DNA from: Alistipes sp.
GTDB lineage: Bacteria; Bacteroidota; Bacteroidia; Bacteroidales; Rikenellaceae
Length of the DNA stretch: 64,000 nucleotides
Reading direction: 5' to 3'
Assembly (NCBI GenBank): GCA_017536555.1
Contig: JAFXHE010000009.1
Span: 55,118 to 119,117, forward strand
Part shown: piece after piece, positions 16,303-25,008 of the stretch
Position numbering within the stretch: position 1 is the stretch's first letter
Layout of the letters: every line of letters starts with the position of its first letter
Made by a program: the position numbers and the translations under genes
The notes under the pieces: model-generated
Told to the model about the DNA's origin: nothing
What the model saw: only the letters and a program-made list of their open reading frames with translations
The model's database searches: none

Positions 16303-16336
16303 ATGGGGTGTCAACCACAACGTGTTGACACCCCAT
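16303..16336 (+). terminator. Strong hairpin between convergent genes
   Basis: Perfect 13-bp stem ATGGGGTGTCAAC (16303-16315) with GTTGACACCCCAT (16324-16336). It separates the DUF3298-like gene from htrA and probably serves both directions, though the T tracts are poor. Confidence 0.65.
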
Positions 16337-16357
16337 TCTGTTACATATATGTTATTG

Positions 16358-17845
16358 TTACTCCACAATCATATAGCTCGATGCGCGACCATTGGGATAT
16401 ATGCCATCTATGGAGCTAATCTTCTCGGTGAGGCGGTCGAGCTCCTCTACGGATAGTACCACCTTGTCGTTGATATGCGTGATGATAAATCCCTCCTTTA
16501 CGCGGGCGCGCTCCAAAAGACCGCCACGGTTGATGTGTGTAACCTGCACTCCACCACGTATATCAAGCTGGTCACATAGCTTTGCAGAGGCTGTGGCAAA
16601 CTTGCCACCCAGCGCAGCTGTTACATCCACATCATCGCGTGTAAGTAGCTCGGTGCGTCCCGCCTTGTTGCGAAGCGTTGCTGTGAGATTAATAGTCTTG
16701 TCGCCACGGCGCACCTCAAATGTCACCTTGTCGCCTGGACGCTGCTGTCCCATCTGCTCAAGGAAGACTGCCGCGTCGGTGAGCGTATGTCCATTCATCT
16801 TAAGTATCACGTCGCCCTTGCGTATGCCAGCCTCCGAGGCGGCACCATCCTCACTTACCGAGGCTACGTAGATGCCACCAATGCTCTCGACACCTGTGCT
16901 CTCGCCCATCTCGTCGATGAATGTCTGGTCTACGGCGCGGAAAGATATTCCGAGTACCGCACGCTGCACTACGCCCGACTCCTTGAGGTCGATGACAACC
17001 TTGCGTACAATGGTCTCGGGTACAGCAAACGAGTAACCTACATAGCTACCTGTCGAGGTCTTTATGATGGTGTTTATGCCCACAAGCTCACCGCGTGTAT
17101 TGACAAGCGCGCCACCCGAGTTACCAGGGTTGACTGCGGCGTCGGTCTGTATGAATGACTCGATGCCATTAGGTGTGTTGAGCGCACCGAGCTGACGTGC
17201 TTTTGCCGACACTATACCTGCAGTGATTGTCGACTGTAGCTCCATAGGGTAGCCTATGGCGAGCACCCACTCGCCGAGGCGTAGCTCATCCGATGAGCCA
17301 AAGGTGAGCATAGGCAGCTCCTCTGCCTCAATCTTTATGAGTGCCACATCTGTTGTGGGGTCGGTGCCTATGACAACGCCATCAAAGGCGCGACCATCAT
17401 GCAACTTAACGCGCAGCTTCTTCGCGTTCTCGACAACGTGGTTATTGGTGACGATGTATCCATCCTCCGAGATTATAACACCCGAGCCACCTGTGCGTGC
17501 CTCACGCATACCACCTCCGTATGAGCCTTGCGGAAAGCCGAAAAACTCAAGTAGCGGGTCGGCATATTGGCGCGATGCTACCTCTGTTATTGCCTCGATG
17601 TTTACAACAGCCTTAACGGCGTGCTCGGCGGCGTATGTGAGGTCGGGGTAGTCGGTGTTTATGGTCTGTGACGCAAACACCGTGTCGGAGTTGCTGCGTG
17701 CAGCAAATGATGTGTTGCTGATGTTGTGTCTATCTGCCGCAAGCTCCTTTAAGTCACCAAAGTAGTTAGATGCCACACCTACTGTGGCTGCACCCGTAGC
17801 TGCCGATAGCAGCACGATGCCAAGATAAAAAAATACTCTTTTCAT
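16358..17845 (-). CDS. htrA: HtrA/DegP-family periplasmic serine protease with two PDZ domains
   Basis: Envelope quality-control protease. With start at the ATG at 17845 the protein has 495 residues and opens with a signal/anchor segment MKRVFFYLGIVLLSAATGAA; the longer open frame (to 17890) lacks this at its N-terminus and is less likely. Catalytic triad in order: His136 (TNNHVVEN), Asp166 (DPTTDVALIK), Ser243 (NPGNSGGALVN). Two PDZ domains follow (about 285-385, with 'GGIYVASVSEDGAASEAGIRKGDVILKMNG', and about 410-490, with 'GVQVTHINRGGLLERARVKEGFIITHIND'). Length and architecture are those of DegP/DegQ. A gene for a FtsB-like protein lies upstream on the same strand, separated by a terminator-like hairpin. 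Confidence 0.93.
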   Translation of the reverse strand: MKRVFFYLGIVLLSAATGAATVGVASNYFGDLKELAADRHNISNTSFAARSNSDTVFASQTINTDYPDLTYAAEHAVKAVVNIEAITEVASRQYADPLLEFFGFPQGSYGGGMREARTGGSGVIISEDGYIVTNNHVVENAKKLRVKLHDGRAFDGVVIGTDPTTDVALIKIEAEELPMLTFGSSDELRLGEWVLAIGYPMELQSTITAGIVSAKARQLGALNTPNGIESFIQTDAAVNPGNSGGALVNTRGELVGINTIIKTSTGSYVGYSFAVPETIVRKVVIDLKESGVVQRAVLGISFRAVDQTFIDEMGESTGVESIGGIYVASVSEDGAASEAGIRKGDVILKMNGHTLTDAAVFLEQMGQQRPGDKVTFEVRRGDKTINLTATLRNKAGRTELLTRDDVDVTAALGGKFATASAKLCDQLDIRGGVQVTHINRGGLLERARVKEGFIITHINDKVVLSVEELDRLTEKISSIDGIYPNGRASSYMIVE

Positions 17846-17924
17846 ACTCAAAAAATCTAATAATTTCGCGGCGATATTCTCTATAGGCAATCAGTTTTTG
17901 GTTATTGTGCTAATATAACGACAA

Positions 17925-17949
17925 AGGTCGCACCGTTATTGTGCGACCT
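17925..17949 (-). terminator. Hairpin after the ftsB-like gene
   Basis: Perfect 9-bp stem AGGTCGCAC (17925-17933) with GTGCGACCT (17941-17949); on the minus strand TTTG follows. Likely ends the hpt-queE-ftsB transcript. Confidence 0.6.
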
Positions 17950-17999
17950 ATATTCGAAATTTCGCCATATTTGTTCTTATGTCGCCTATGGCATAGCGA

Positions 18000-18299
18000 C
18001 TACTCCTCGAGGATGTATACCGTCTCGCCTTGTCGTTGCATATGATACTGCTCGCGGGCAAAGCTCTCTAAAAACTCGGGGGACGTTGTGAGTTGCTTGA
18101 TAAACATACTGTCTCGCGCTATCTTCGCCTCGAGCTCTCCGATATGTTGCTCCATCTCGCTACGACGGCGGTTTGTCTCAATCATATCGCCCACGGTGCG
18201 TATAGATACAAACAGTGTGAAGATGGCGATACCCACTGTGAGTGTCACCCAGAATGTCTTTATCGCCTTGCTGCGTAGCTTTTCCTCTCTCTTGCCCAT
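18000..18299 (-). CDS. FtsB/DivIC-type septum formation initiator
   Basis: A 99-residue membrane protein when started at the ATG at 18299 (MGKREEKLRSKAIKTF); a longer open frame begins at 18356 but would overlap queE heavily. One transmembrane segment (about 14-35, WVTLTVGIAIFTLFVSIRTV) is followed by a predicted coiled coil (about 40-75, 'NRRRSEMEQHIGELEAKIARDSMFIKQL') and the typical tail 'LESFAREQYHMQRQGETVYIL' (the A-R-E-x-Y-x-M...GE.vyil signature of FtsB/DivIC). These proteins link FtsL and FtsQ in the divisome. It follows queE by 11 bases and probably belongs to the hpt-queE transcript. Confidence 0.85.
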   Translation of the reverse strand: MGKREEKLRSKAIKTFWVTLTVGIAIFTLFVSIRTVGDMIETNRRRSEMEQHIGELEAKIARDSMFIKQLTTSPEFLESFAREQYHMQRQGETVYILEE

Positions 18300-18310
18300 C
18301 GTGACTCTCG

Positions 18311-18955
18311 TTAGGGTATGTGCATAAACTTGTGTGTCTGTATGGAGATGTTCCACACAGGGTTTGCCTTAACCCACTCGACAATGTCGCCAATAATCTG
18401 CTCGTAGACGCTCCATTCGGGTTGTAGGTATAGGCGGCATTTGCGCGACACCTTCTGGCTGCACTCTACAGCCCACTTCAGGTCGTCGGCACTCTGTATT
18501 ATCACCTTCAGCTCGTCGGCACGCCTAAATGCCTCGTCTAATGGGGGCATCTGTCGCTTTGGAGATAGACATACCCAGTCGAACTCACCACTGAGCGGAT
18601 GTGTGCCAGAGGTCTCAATAAATATCTCAAGACCGCGTGAGTGTAGTGCTCGTGTAAGCTCACCGAGGGGGTACAACAGAGGCTCACCGCCCGTAATCAC
18701 AATAGCCTGCGCCGAGCAACTTGCTGCGCGCTCGACGATTGTTGTCACCGCCGTCGGAGGATACATTGCTGGATTCCACGTATACTTGGCATCACACCAT
18801 CTGCAACCTACATCACAGCCACCAAGACGTATGAAGTAGGCGGGCTTACCTGCGTGGTAGCCCTCACCCTGTATGGTGTAGAAGTCTTCGACAAGTGGCA
18901 GTAGCTTGCCACCTTGCAGTAGCTCAAGGTCGGGATTAATCTTCATCGAGGACAT
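18311..18955 (-). CDS. queE: 7-carboxy-7-deazaguanine synthase (radical SAM)
   Basis: QueE converts 6-carboxytetrahydropterin to 7-carboxy-7-deazaguanine in the queuosine pathway. 214 residues. The substrate loop 'LVEDFYTIQGEGYHAGKPAYFIRLGGCDVGCRWCDAKYTW' (about 21-60) includes the C-x3-C-x2-C cluster motif (Cys47, Cys51, Cys54), then 'VITGGEPLLYPLGELTRALHSRGLEIFIETSGT' with the GGEP motif. The ATG at 18955 overlaps hpt by 20 bases; an in-frame ATG at 18946 (MKINPDLELL) is an equally likely start. Other queuosine genes are not in the window. Operon with hpt and the ftsB-like gene. Confidence 0.95.
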   Translation of the reverse strand: MSSMKINPDLELLQGGKLLPLVEDFYTIQGEGYHAGKPAYFIRLGGCDVGCRWCDAKYTWNPAMYPPTAVTTIVERAASCSAQAIVITGGEPLLYPLGELTRALHSRGLEIFIETSGTHPLSGEFDWVCLSPKRQMPPLDEAFRRADELKVIIQSADDLKWAVECSQKVSRKCRLYLQPEWSVYEQIIGDIVEWVKANPVWNISIQTHKFMHIP

Positions 18956-19475
18956 ATATATCTTTGAGGTTTCGACCTATCTGGTTATAGTCCAGGCCAT
19001 AGCCCACGATAAACTCGTTGCCGATGGGCATTGCTACATAGTCGATGTTATACTCATATAGGAACTTCTCGGGCTTGAAGAAGAGCGTACATATCGCAAT
19101 GCTTGCGGGGTGACGCTCCTGTAGGTAGTCGATGAGATAGTTCATACTATGTCCCGTCTCAACGATATCCTCTACGATGATGATGTCTTTACCCTCGATG
19201 TCGAAATCAATGCCGAGGTGCTGCTTGATATTGCCCGTAGACTGTGTGCCATCGTATGACGATATCTTTACAAATGCAAGGCGTGAATCGAAGGTTGTCT
19301 TACGCACTAAGTCGCTCAAGAAGAGGAATGCACCGCTCAATACTCCCAAAAATATAGGGGTCTTGCCAGCATAACGCTCATTAAGCTGCTCGGCTACACG
19401 GCTTACAGCACGGTCAATCTCCTCGGCGGGAATCATCGTCTTAAACTTACGATCAAGAAGTTTTATTCTGTCCAT
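18936..19475 (-). CDS. hpt: Hypoxanthine phosphoribosyltransferase
   Basis: Purine salvage: hypoxanthine or guanine plus PRPP gives IMP or GMP. 179 residues, normal for bacterial Hpt. The PRPP-binding motif is GKDIIIVEDIVETGHSMNYLIDYL (about 95-118), preceded by the 'GVLSGAFLFLSDLVRK' and 'VKISSYDGTQSTG' segments typical of the family, and ending with 'VGYGLDYNQIGRNLKDIYVLDED'. A good promoter at 19556-19586 lies upstream, so hpt probably heads its own transcript with queE and the ftsB-like gene, rather than depending on the hydF transcript. Confidence 0.95.
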   Translation of the reverse strand: MDRIKLLDRKFKTMIPAEEIDRAVSRVAEQLNERYAGKTPIFLGVLSGAFLFLSDLVRKTTFDSRLAFVKISSYDGTQSTGNIKQHLGIDFDIEGKDIIIVEDIVETGHSMNYLIDYLQERHPASIAICTLFFKPEKFLYEYNIDYVAMPIGNEFIVGYGLDYNQIGRNLKDIYVLDED

Positions 19476-19555
19476 ATTATATATATGTTATCGTTTCAAC
19501 TATTTTGCTCTTCAGAGAAGTGCTTTGCGTGGCAAGCGTTCTTACTTTCGCCACG

Positions 19556-19586
19556 TAAAGGTATACAATTTATTTTATACTGCAAA
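19556..19586 (-). promoter_or_regulatory. Promoter of hpt-queE-ftsB
   Basis: Minus strand: TTTG (19583-19586), 19-base spacer, TACCTTTA (19556-19563; one mismatch to TAnnTTTG). The same stretch is rich in inverted repeats (GTGCTTTGC 19520-19528 with GCAAAGCAC 19582-19590). Confidence 0.65.
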
Positions 19587-19607
19587 GCACATCCTTTAGT
19601 TGAGCCT

Positions 19608-20789
19608 CTAATGGGTCTTTACGCGGTCAAGTATGCCACCGAGCGCTGCGAGTATCACACCATAGTTTGTTATGGCGACACCCTGTCTGCGAGCACGCTC
19701 CACGCGGCTTAATACGTGCTTACGGTTGAACATACAAGCTCCACAGTGGATCACGAGGTCATACGCCGTGAGATCTTCGGGATACTCCGCACCACCCACA
19801 ATGTCGATACGCAACTCCTCGCCAAAACGTTTACGCAGTAGGCGTGGCAATTTTACGCGTCCTATATCCTCGTTCTGTGGCTGGTGTGTACACGCCTCGG
19901 CAATGAGTATACGCGACTCTTTGGTAATGCCCTTAAGAGCTTTTACGCCCTCGACAAATAGCTCTATGTCACCCTTATAGCGCGCAAAGAGTATCGAGAA
20001 TGAGGTGAGTGTTGACTCTGCGGGCTTCTGCTCATATACGCTGTTAAATGCCTGTGAGTCGGTGATAATAAGATGTGGCGGTGCGGCGAGTGCCTTCAAT
20101 GCCTGCGACATATTATCTGGTGTACAGCATATAGTAGTACAACCACGATCTAACAGCTCGCGTATTGTCTGTACCTGTGGCTGTATGAGTCGCCCTTTAG
20201 GTGCTGACTTGTCTTGTGGCATCACGAGTAGTACCGTATCACCCGCCGAGCAGAAGCCTTCGGTTATAAGTCGCTCCTCGTGGCTGTAAGCACCCGCTAT
20301 GGCGCGCTGTAGACGCTCCATTCCCTCGCCCGTACGTGCGCTGATGCTGACGACGGGTTGCCCCACAAGCTCTGTTAGCTGCTTGGCAAGAGCCTCCGCG
20401 TTATCTATCGTGTCTACCTGTGACAGCACGGCTATCGTCTTTATCTCCCTTATACGACACTCGTCAAGTAGCTGCAACTCAATATCGTAGCCCTTGTCAG
20501 TGAAGAGAACAATGGCAATGTCTGTCTGGTCAAGAGTCTTTGCGGTGCGTGCCACGCGCTTGTCACCAAGTATGGTGTTGTCGTCAAGACCTGGGGTGTC
20601 GATGATAACGGCTGCACCTACGCCATTTATCTCTATAGCTTTGCGCACAGGGTCTGTGGTAGTGCCTGGTGTGCTTGATACGATGGCGGTCTCCTGTCCC
20701 GTCAAGGCATTCATAAGCGTCGACTTACCAGCGTTACATCTGCCATAGAGGGCTATGTGAATACGCTCTGAAGAGGGTGTCGTCTGCAT
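19608..20789 (-). CDS. hydF: [FeFe]-hydrogenase maturation GTPase HydF
   Basis: HydF is the scaffold on which the 2Fe subcluster is built before transfer to the apo-hydrogenase. 393 residues: N-terminal GTPase with P-loop GRCNAGKS (16-23), DTPGLDD, and an S-Q-V-D segment replacing the usual NKxD (LSQVDTID); dimerisation domain; C-terminal cluster domain with the signature C-x-H-x45-H-C-x2-C (CTH ... HCGAC), fitting the HydF range of 44-53 spacer residues. It is the last gene of the hydrogenase-hydE-hydG-hydF series, 18 bases after hydG. Confidence 0.95.
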   Translation of the reverse strand: MQTTPSSERIHIALYGRCNAGKSTLMNALTGQETAIVSSTPGTTTDPVRKAIEINGVGAAVIIDTPGLDDNTILGDKRVARTAKTLDQTDIAIVLFTDKGYDIELQLLDECRIREIKTIAVLSQVDTIDNAEALAKQLTELVGQPVVSISARTGEGMERLQRAIAGAYSHEERLITEGFCSAGDTVLLVMPQDKSAPKGRLIQPQVQTIRELLDRGCTTICCTPDNMSQALKALAAPPHLIITDSQAFNSVYEQKPAESTLTSFSILFARYKGDIELFVEGVKALKGITKESRILIAEACTHQPQNEDIGRVKLPRLLRKRFGEELRIDIVGGAEYPEDLTAYDLVIHCGACMFNRKHVLSRVERARRQGVAITNYGVILAALGGILDRVKTH

Positions 20790-20807
20790 CTGTTACACGT
20801 TTTTAGG

Positions 20808-22238
20808 TTAGAAGCGGAAGTCGCGTTCACCGTTTACTATCTTTTCGAGATTACGCAGCGTGATGTTGCGTACCTTCTCCGAGGGTATTATCTGTGTTTG
20901 CTCGGCTATCATCTTCTTTGCCAATAGCTTGACGTTGCCCGAAGCGTAGTCCTCGGCATACTCTGCCAAGGTCATAAGGGCGTTGGGCGCACAGCAGTTG
21001 CCTATGAGTCCGCGCTTTGCAAGCGACATAAATCTGTCGCCCGTGCGTCCCTCACGATAGCAGGCAGTGCAGAAACTTGGTACGTATCCAAGCTCCAGCA
21101 ACCAGCCGACAATCTGGTCAAGTGTGCGGTTGTCCGAGATGTCAAACTGTGCCGACTCCTCGGCATCCACAACATCCTCGGCATAGCCACCAACGCTTGT
21201 CTTTGAGCCACCGCTGAGCTGCGATACACCTACGTCAAGCACCAACTCGCGCGAGCGCTGTGACTCGCGTGTTGAGACAATCATACCTGTATAGGGTACA
21301 GCGAGGCGCAGGACGGCAACGATGCGACGAAATACGGCATCTGTGACTGCATCTGGGAAGTCATTGGGGTCGATATCGTCGGCAGGACGTATGCGCGGCA
21401 CACTGATAGTGTGTGGGCCTACGCCAAAGCGTGCCTCAAGGTGCTCGGCGTGCATCAAGATACCCACAACGTCGTAGCGATAGTTAGAGAGACCGAACAG
21501 TGCTCCAATGCCTACGTCGTCAATGCCTCCAAGCATTGCACGATCCATAGCTTCGGTGTGGTATGCCCAGTCACTCTTGGGCCCTGTTGGGTGTAGACGC
21601 TCGTATGCCTCACGGTCGTAGGTCTCCTCAAATAGGATATATGTGCCGATACCAGCATCCTTAAGTCGAGTATAGTTCTCGACGGTGGTAGCTGCAATAT
21701 TCACATTAACGCGACGTATAGCACCGTTGCGATGGTGTATAGAGTAGATAGTATCAATCGACTCAAGCACATACTCAATAGGGTTGAGTTTGGGGTGCTC
21801 GCCAGTCTCAAGTGCCAGACGTTTGTGTCCCATATCCTGCAACGCTATGACCTCGCGGCGTATCTCCTCTTGTGTGAGCTTGCGGCGCGGTATTGTGCGG
21901 TTTTTGGCGTGATAGGGGCAGTATACGCAGCCATTTATACAGTGGTTAGAGAGGTAGAGAGGGGCAAACATCACTATGCGGTTGCCGTATATGCGCTCTT
22001 TGAGCTTGCGCGCAATGTCGTACATACGCTGCTCGACCTCCATATCATCAACCTCGATAAGCACGGCCGCCTCGCGGTGGGTGATGCCCTTGCCCTCGGC
22101 TGCCTTAAGCAAAATCTCCTCAATGAGGGCTTTATCATTGCGGTGTGCGCGTGCATACTCCAGTGTGGCGCGTATCTCGCCATCGTGGATAAATTCGGAT
22201 GCGTGCTCCGATTTGGGATTGTATTCTATGTTGCTCAT
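20808..22238 (-). CDS. hydG: [FeFe]-hydrogenase maturase HydG (radical SAM tyrosine lyase)
   Basis: HydG cleaves tyrosine to supply CO and cyanide ligands for the H-cluster. 476 residues, as usual. The radical SAM motif is C-x3-C-x2-C in 'SNHCINGCVYCPYHAKN' (about 104-120). The C-terminal auxiliary cluster motif C-x2-C-x22-C is present exactly: 'CTACYREGRTGDRF' with 22 residues before the second Cys of 'NCCAPNA'. This tail separates HydG from the related tyrosine lyase ThiH. Gap to hydE is 9 bases and to hydF 18 bases, indicating an operon. Confidence 0.96.
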   Translation of the reverse strand: MSNIEYNPKSEHASEFIHDGEIRATLEYARAHRNDKALIEEILLKAAEGKGITHREAAVLIEVDDMEVEQRMYDIARKLKERIYGNRIVMFAPLYLSNHCINGCVYCPYHAKNRTIPRRKLTQEEIRREVIALQDMGHKRLALETGEHPKLNPIEYVLESIDTIYSIHHRNGAIRRVNVNIAATTVENYTRLKDAGIGTYILFEETYDREAYERLHPTGPKSDWAYHTEAMDRAMLGGIDDVGIGALFGLSNYRYDVVGILMHAEHLEARFGVGPHTISVPRIRPADDIDPNDFPDAVTDAVFRRIVAVLRLAVPYTGMIVSTRESQRSRELVLDVGVSQLSGGSKTSVGGYAEDVVDAEESAQFDISDNRTLDQIVGWLLELGYVPSFCTACYREGRTGDRFMSLAKRGLIGNCCAPNALMTLAEYAEDYASGNVKLLAKKMIAEQTQIIPSEKVRNITLRNLEKIVNGERDFRF

Positions 22239-22247
22239 AATCAGATA

Positions 22248-23306
22248 TTATTCTTTAGTGTTATACATTTTATGGTCGCCGCGCGAGTAGTCTATGTGGT
22301 AGCCTATCGTCGCAAGCTCCTGTTCTAATGCCGCGAGTCCCTCTGCCGCCTCTTTGCCCCAAGATGCCTTGTTTTCATAAATGGCATACTTGGCACGTAC
22401 ATCCTGTGGTGAGAGGTTGGGCATCACCACATTTGCGCCCGAGAGTATCCCTTCACAACGCCCCGTGGGGGTGAGTGTTGCAAGTGCTGTCGTCGATGGT
22501 ATAAGAGCGTGTGGTAGCATAATTCGTGCTATGGCTACGGCTGCCAACGTGGTGTTTAGCTCGCCAGCAGGTTCGCCACCAAGCGGCGTGGCTTGGTGCG
22601 GGAGGAAGGGCCCTATACCCACCATCTCACACTCATATTGTGCTATTAGCTGTAGGTCTTGTGCTATGTGGTTGATGGTCTGCCCCTTAACGCCAATCAT
22701 CATACCCATACCCACCTGATAGCCACAGCGTTTAAGTGCCTCTATGCAGCGCAGGCGGTGCTCTATGCTTGGGCTGTCGGGGTGTAACGACGCATAGAGG
22801 GTGCTGTCTGCCGCCTCGTGGCGCAGCAGGTAGCGGTTTGCTCCTGCCTCATATAGTCGACGATAGGACTCCTCGCTACGCTCGCCAAGCGATAGGGTTA
22901 TTGCCACATCGGGGTACTGCGAGCGCATACGTGAGATAAGCGTCTCAAGCCACTTGTCGGTGTGTGTGCCATCTTCGCCACCCTGCAGGACGAATGTGCG
23001 AAAACCTAACGCATAGCCCTCCTTGCAGCACTCCATAACCTCATCAGCGGTAAGACGATAGCGTTCTGCCGTGCGGTTGCTGCGTCGTAAGCCACAGTAT
23101 AGGCAGTCTCTACGACAGTAGCTCGATAGCTCGATAAGACCTCTTATATATACGCCAAATCCGAACTGCTGGCGAGCAGTTCGGACGGCTGTATTGCGAA
23201 GAAGTTGTAGCAAAGCACCATCAGTGGTGGCTGCTTGTAGCAGCTCCCCTAACTCACCGGTGTTGAGCTTTCCACCGGTTGCCAGATGCTCAACCAACGC
23301 CTTCAT
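22248..23306 (-). CDS. hydE: [FeFe]-hydrogenase maturase HydE (radical SAM)
   Basis: HydE builds the azadithiolate-bearing iron intermediate of the H-cluster together with HydG and HydF. 352 residues; radical SAM motif C-x3-C-x2-C in 'ELSSYCRRDCLYCGLRRSNR' (about 60-79), then 'FVLQGGEDG' and 'HRLRCIEALKRCGYQVGMGMMIGVKGQTI', matching the HydE/BioB-like barrel. It lies between the hydrogenase and hydG. The 54-base gap to the hydrogenase stop contains a small hairpin (23329-23349) that may tune expression. Confidence 0.95.
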   Translation of the reverse strand: MKALVEHLATGGKLNTGELGELLQAATTDGALLQLLRNTAVRTARQQFGFGVYIRGLIELSSYCRRDCLYCGLRRSNRTAERYRLTADEVMECCKEGYALGFRTFVLQGGEDGTHTDKWLETLISRMRSQYPDVAITLSLGERSEESYRRLYEAGANRYLLRHEAADSTLYASLHPDSPSIEHRLRCIEALKRCGYQVGMGMMIGVKGQTINHIAQDLQLIAQYECEMVGIGPFLPHQATPLGGEPAGELNTTLAAVAIARIMLPHALIPSTTALATLTPTGRCEGILSGANVVMPNLSPQDVRAKYAIYENKASWGKEAAEGLAALEQELATIGYHIDYSRGDHKMYNTKE

Positions 23307-23328
23307 ATGTATAGTGCATAACTCGCAA

Positions 23329-23349
23329 TCCTCCCCACGAGAGGGAGGA
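23329..23349 (-). promoter_or_regulatory. Hairpin between hydrogenase gene and hydE
   Basis: TCCTCCC (23329-23335) pairs with GGGAGGA (23343-23349), perfect 7 bp, 7-base loop, no T run. It could be a processing or stabilising element of the hyd mRNA. The right arm on the minus strand (GGGAGGA) is also Shine-Dalgarno-like. Confidence 0.35.
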
Positions 23350-23360
23350 GTGTGAAGTTG

Positions 23361-24809
23361 TTAACGCTTGTTAAGCTCGGCTGTGAAGGTCTTCTTGCCA
23401 GTGTCGTATGCAGTGTGTACGCTCGGGCCAGAGATACAACCACCGTCACATACCATGACCTCGATAAACTGTGCAGGTGCCTTGCCAGTCTTACCGTAGG
23501 CCTTCAACAGACCAACGTTCTTCTTATTGAGACCTGCAATCTGCAAGGTGGTGAAGTCAAGCTTGCCAGCTACGAGCTCCTGAACGGCTGCGGTAACACC
23601 ACCATTCTCTGCGAAGCCGTGTGCGCTGCGACGTGATGCACAGTCGATAGCAAAGCTATTAGACTCGTTCATCTCAATATTCATACCGCTGAGAATTGCG
23701 TGAACCTCCTCGTATGTTAGCACGAAGTCTACCTTACCCTGCAAATCCTCGCGACGTACCTCCTTACGCTTTGCGATACAGGGGCCTACGAAGACTAACT
23801 TTGCATTGGGGTGCTTCTCGCGCGCCAGCTCGGCAGTGTAGATCATAGGTGAGTATGTCGATGAGATGTACTTCTGCAACTCTGGAGCGTGCTTGCGCGC
23901 CATCTCCATATATGAGGGGCAGCAAGATGTTGTCATAAAGGGCTGACCCTCCTCCATCTTCTCTGCGAACTCGTGTGTCTCCTTCTCGGTGGTAATCTCG
24001 GCACCACGTGCTACCTCGATAACATCCTTGAAGCCGATAGCCTTAATTGCGCCATAAACCTGCTCGGTAGGCATATCGTACTGTGAGAGAATTGAGGGAG
24101 CAACCATAGCAACTACCTCCTCGCCACGACGTATAGCCTCCAAGATGTCGAATACCTGCGAAATCTCAAAGATAGCACCGAAGGGGCAGGCGTTCATACA
24201 CTTACCACAGTAGATACACTTTGACTCGTCGATATGCTCTACGCCATACTCATCCTTTGAGATAGCACCTACAGGGCAAGCCTCCTCGCAAGGTACGGGG
24301 ATGTAGACGATTGCGTGATAGGGACAAGCAGCATAACACTTACCACAGCTGATACATATCTTGTGGTTGATCTTACCCTGCGATGTCTCGGGGTCGAACT
24401 CAATAGCACCCTTTGGACAAGCGTGCTCACAAGCACGTGCCACACAGCCACGACAGAGGTTTGTGATGTCGTAGTTAGTACGTACGCAAGACGAACAAGC
24501 CTCGTCGATGACACACATAATGTTGTCCTTGATCTGCTTGCGAGAGAGGGCCTTTGTAGCGTACTCCGACAGCGGAGTGAGCTCATCGGTCTCATCGGTC
24601 ATGTCGTAGCCCAATAGAGGCAGCGACTTATACTTCCATACTGCGCGCTCCTTATGGATGCAGCAACGACCACGCACCTGTGAGTTGCGCGGACTAAATT
24701 CGATGGGTACACGGTCAATCTTCTCCACGAGTTGACCCTCGTTCCAGAGGCTTACGAGCTTGGTAAGCAATCTCTGGCGCACGATCATAACGTTATTCTT
24801 AATTGCCAT
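23361..24809 (-). CDS. [FeFe] hydrogenase, group B-like, with ferredoxin domains
   Basis: 482 residues. N-terminal third has many cysteines: C105, C108, C119, C122, C127, C131, then ferredoxin-type CISCGKCYAAC (152-162) and CIYCGKCMNAC (198-208) plus C174/C178, enough for several [4Fe-4S] clusters. The H-cluster motifs follow: L1 TSCCPSY (294-300, ligand C297), L2 GPCIAKRKE (C344), L3 EVMVCDGGCISGP (C454, C458). All four cluster ligands are present. The L1 tail (PSY, not PGW), 'GPCIAKRKE' and 'CDGGCISGP' fit the group B type common in gut Bacteroidota more than group A1. No NuoE/F-like partner subunits; ferredoxin is the likely donor. All three maturases follow. Confidence 0.92.
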   Translation of the reverse strand: MAIKNNVMIVRQRLLTKLVSLWNEGQLVEKIDRVPIEFSPRNSQVRGRCCIHKERAVWKYKSLPLLGYDMTDETDELTPLSEYATKALSRKQIKDNIMCVIDEACSSCVRTNYDITNLCRGCVARACEHACPKGAIEFDPETSQGKINHKICISCGKCYAACPYHAIVYIPVPCEEACPVGAISKDEYGVEHIDESKCIYCGKCMNACPFGAIFEISQVFDILEAIRRGEEVVAMVAPSILSQYDMPTEQVYGAIKAIGFKDVIEVARGAEITTEKETHEFAEKMEEGQPFMTTSCCPSYMEMARKHAPELQKYISSTYSPMIYTAELAREKHPNAKLVFVGPCIAKRKEVRREDLQGKVDFVLTYEEVHAILSGMNIEMNESNSFAIDCASRRSAHGFAENGGVTAAVQELVAGKLDFTTLQIAGLNKKNVGLLKAYGKTGKAPAQFIEVMVCDGGCISGPSVHTAYDTGKKTFTAELNKR

Positions 24810-24838
24810 ACGTTAGTAGTTACTAATATTTATTTGAA

Positions 24839-24869
24839 CAAAGGTAGAATTTTTTTTGTTTACCACAAA
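24839..24869 (-). promoter_or_regulatory. Promoter of the hydrogenase-hydEGF operon
   Basis: Minus strand: TTTG (24866-24869), 19-base spacer, TACCTTTG (24839-24846), 30 bases upstream of the start codon. An exact match to the Bacteroidota consensus. Confidence 0.8.
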
Positions 24870-24939
24870 ATTATATAGCGTGATTTTTCTTAAAAATGCT
24901 AATTTTTCACAATTTGGATATATTCCTATCGTTAAATGC

Positions 24940-24975
24940 AACAACCCCGAAGGCTGTGCTGCCCTCGGAGTTGTT
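24940..24975 (-). terminator. Hairpin downstream of the GH3 gene
   Basis: AACAAC-C-CCGA-AGG (24940-24953) pairs with CCTCGGAGTTGTT (24963-24975), two mismatches. It lies 34 bases past the GH3 stop on the minus strand; no clear T run. Confidence 0.45.
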
Positions 24976-25008
24976 TGCAATTTTATGATTTACGCAATTT
25001 ATGGCGTA

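Noticed and set aside
19476-19607. Purine riboswitch upstream of hpt
   Set aside because: The conserved purine-aptamer loops are not visible and the inverted repeats surround the promoter itself, so much of the structure would not be in the hpt mRNA.
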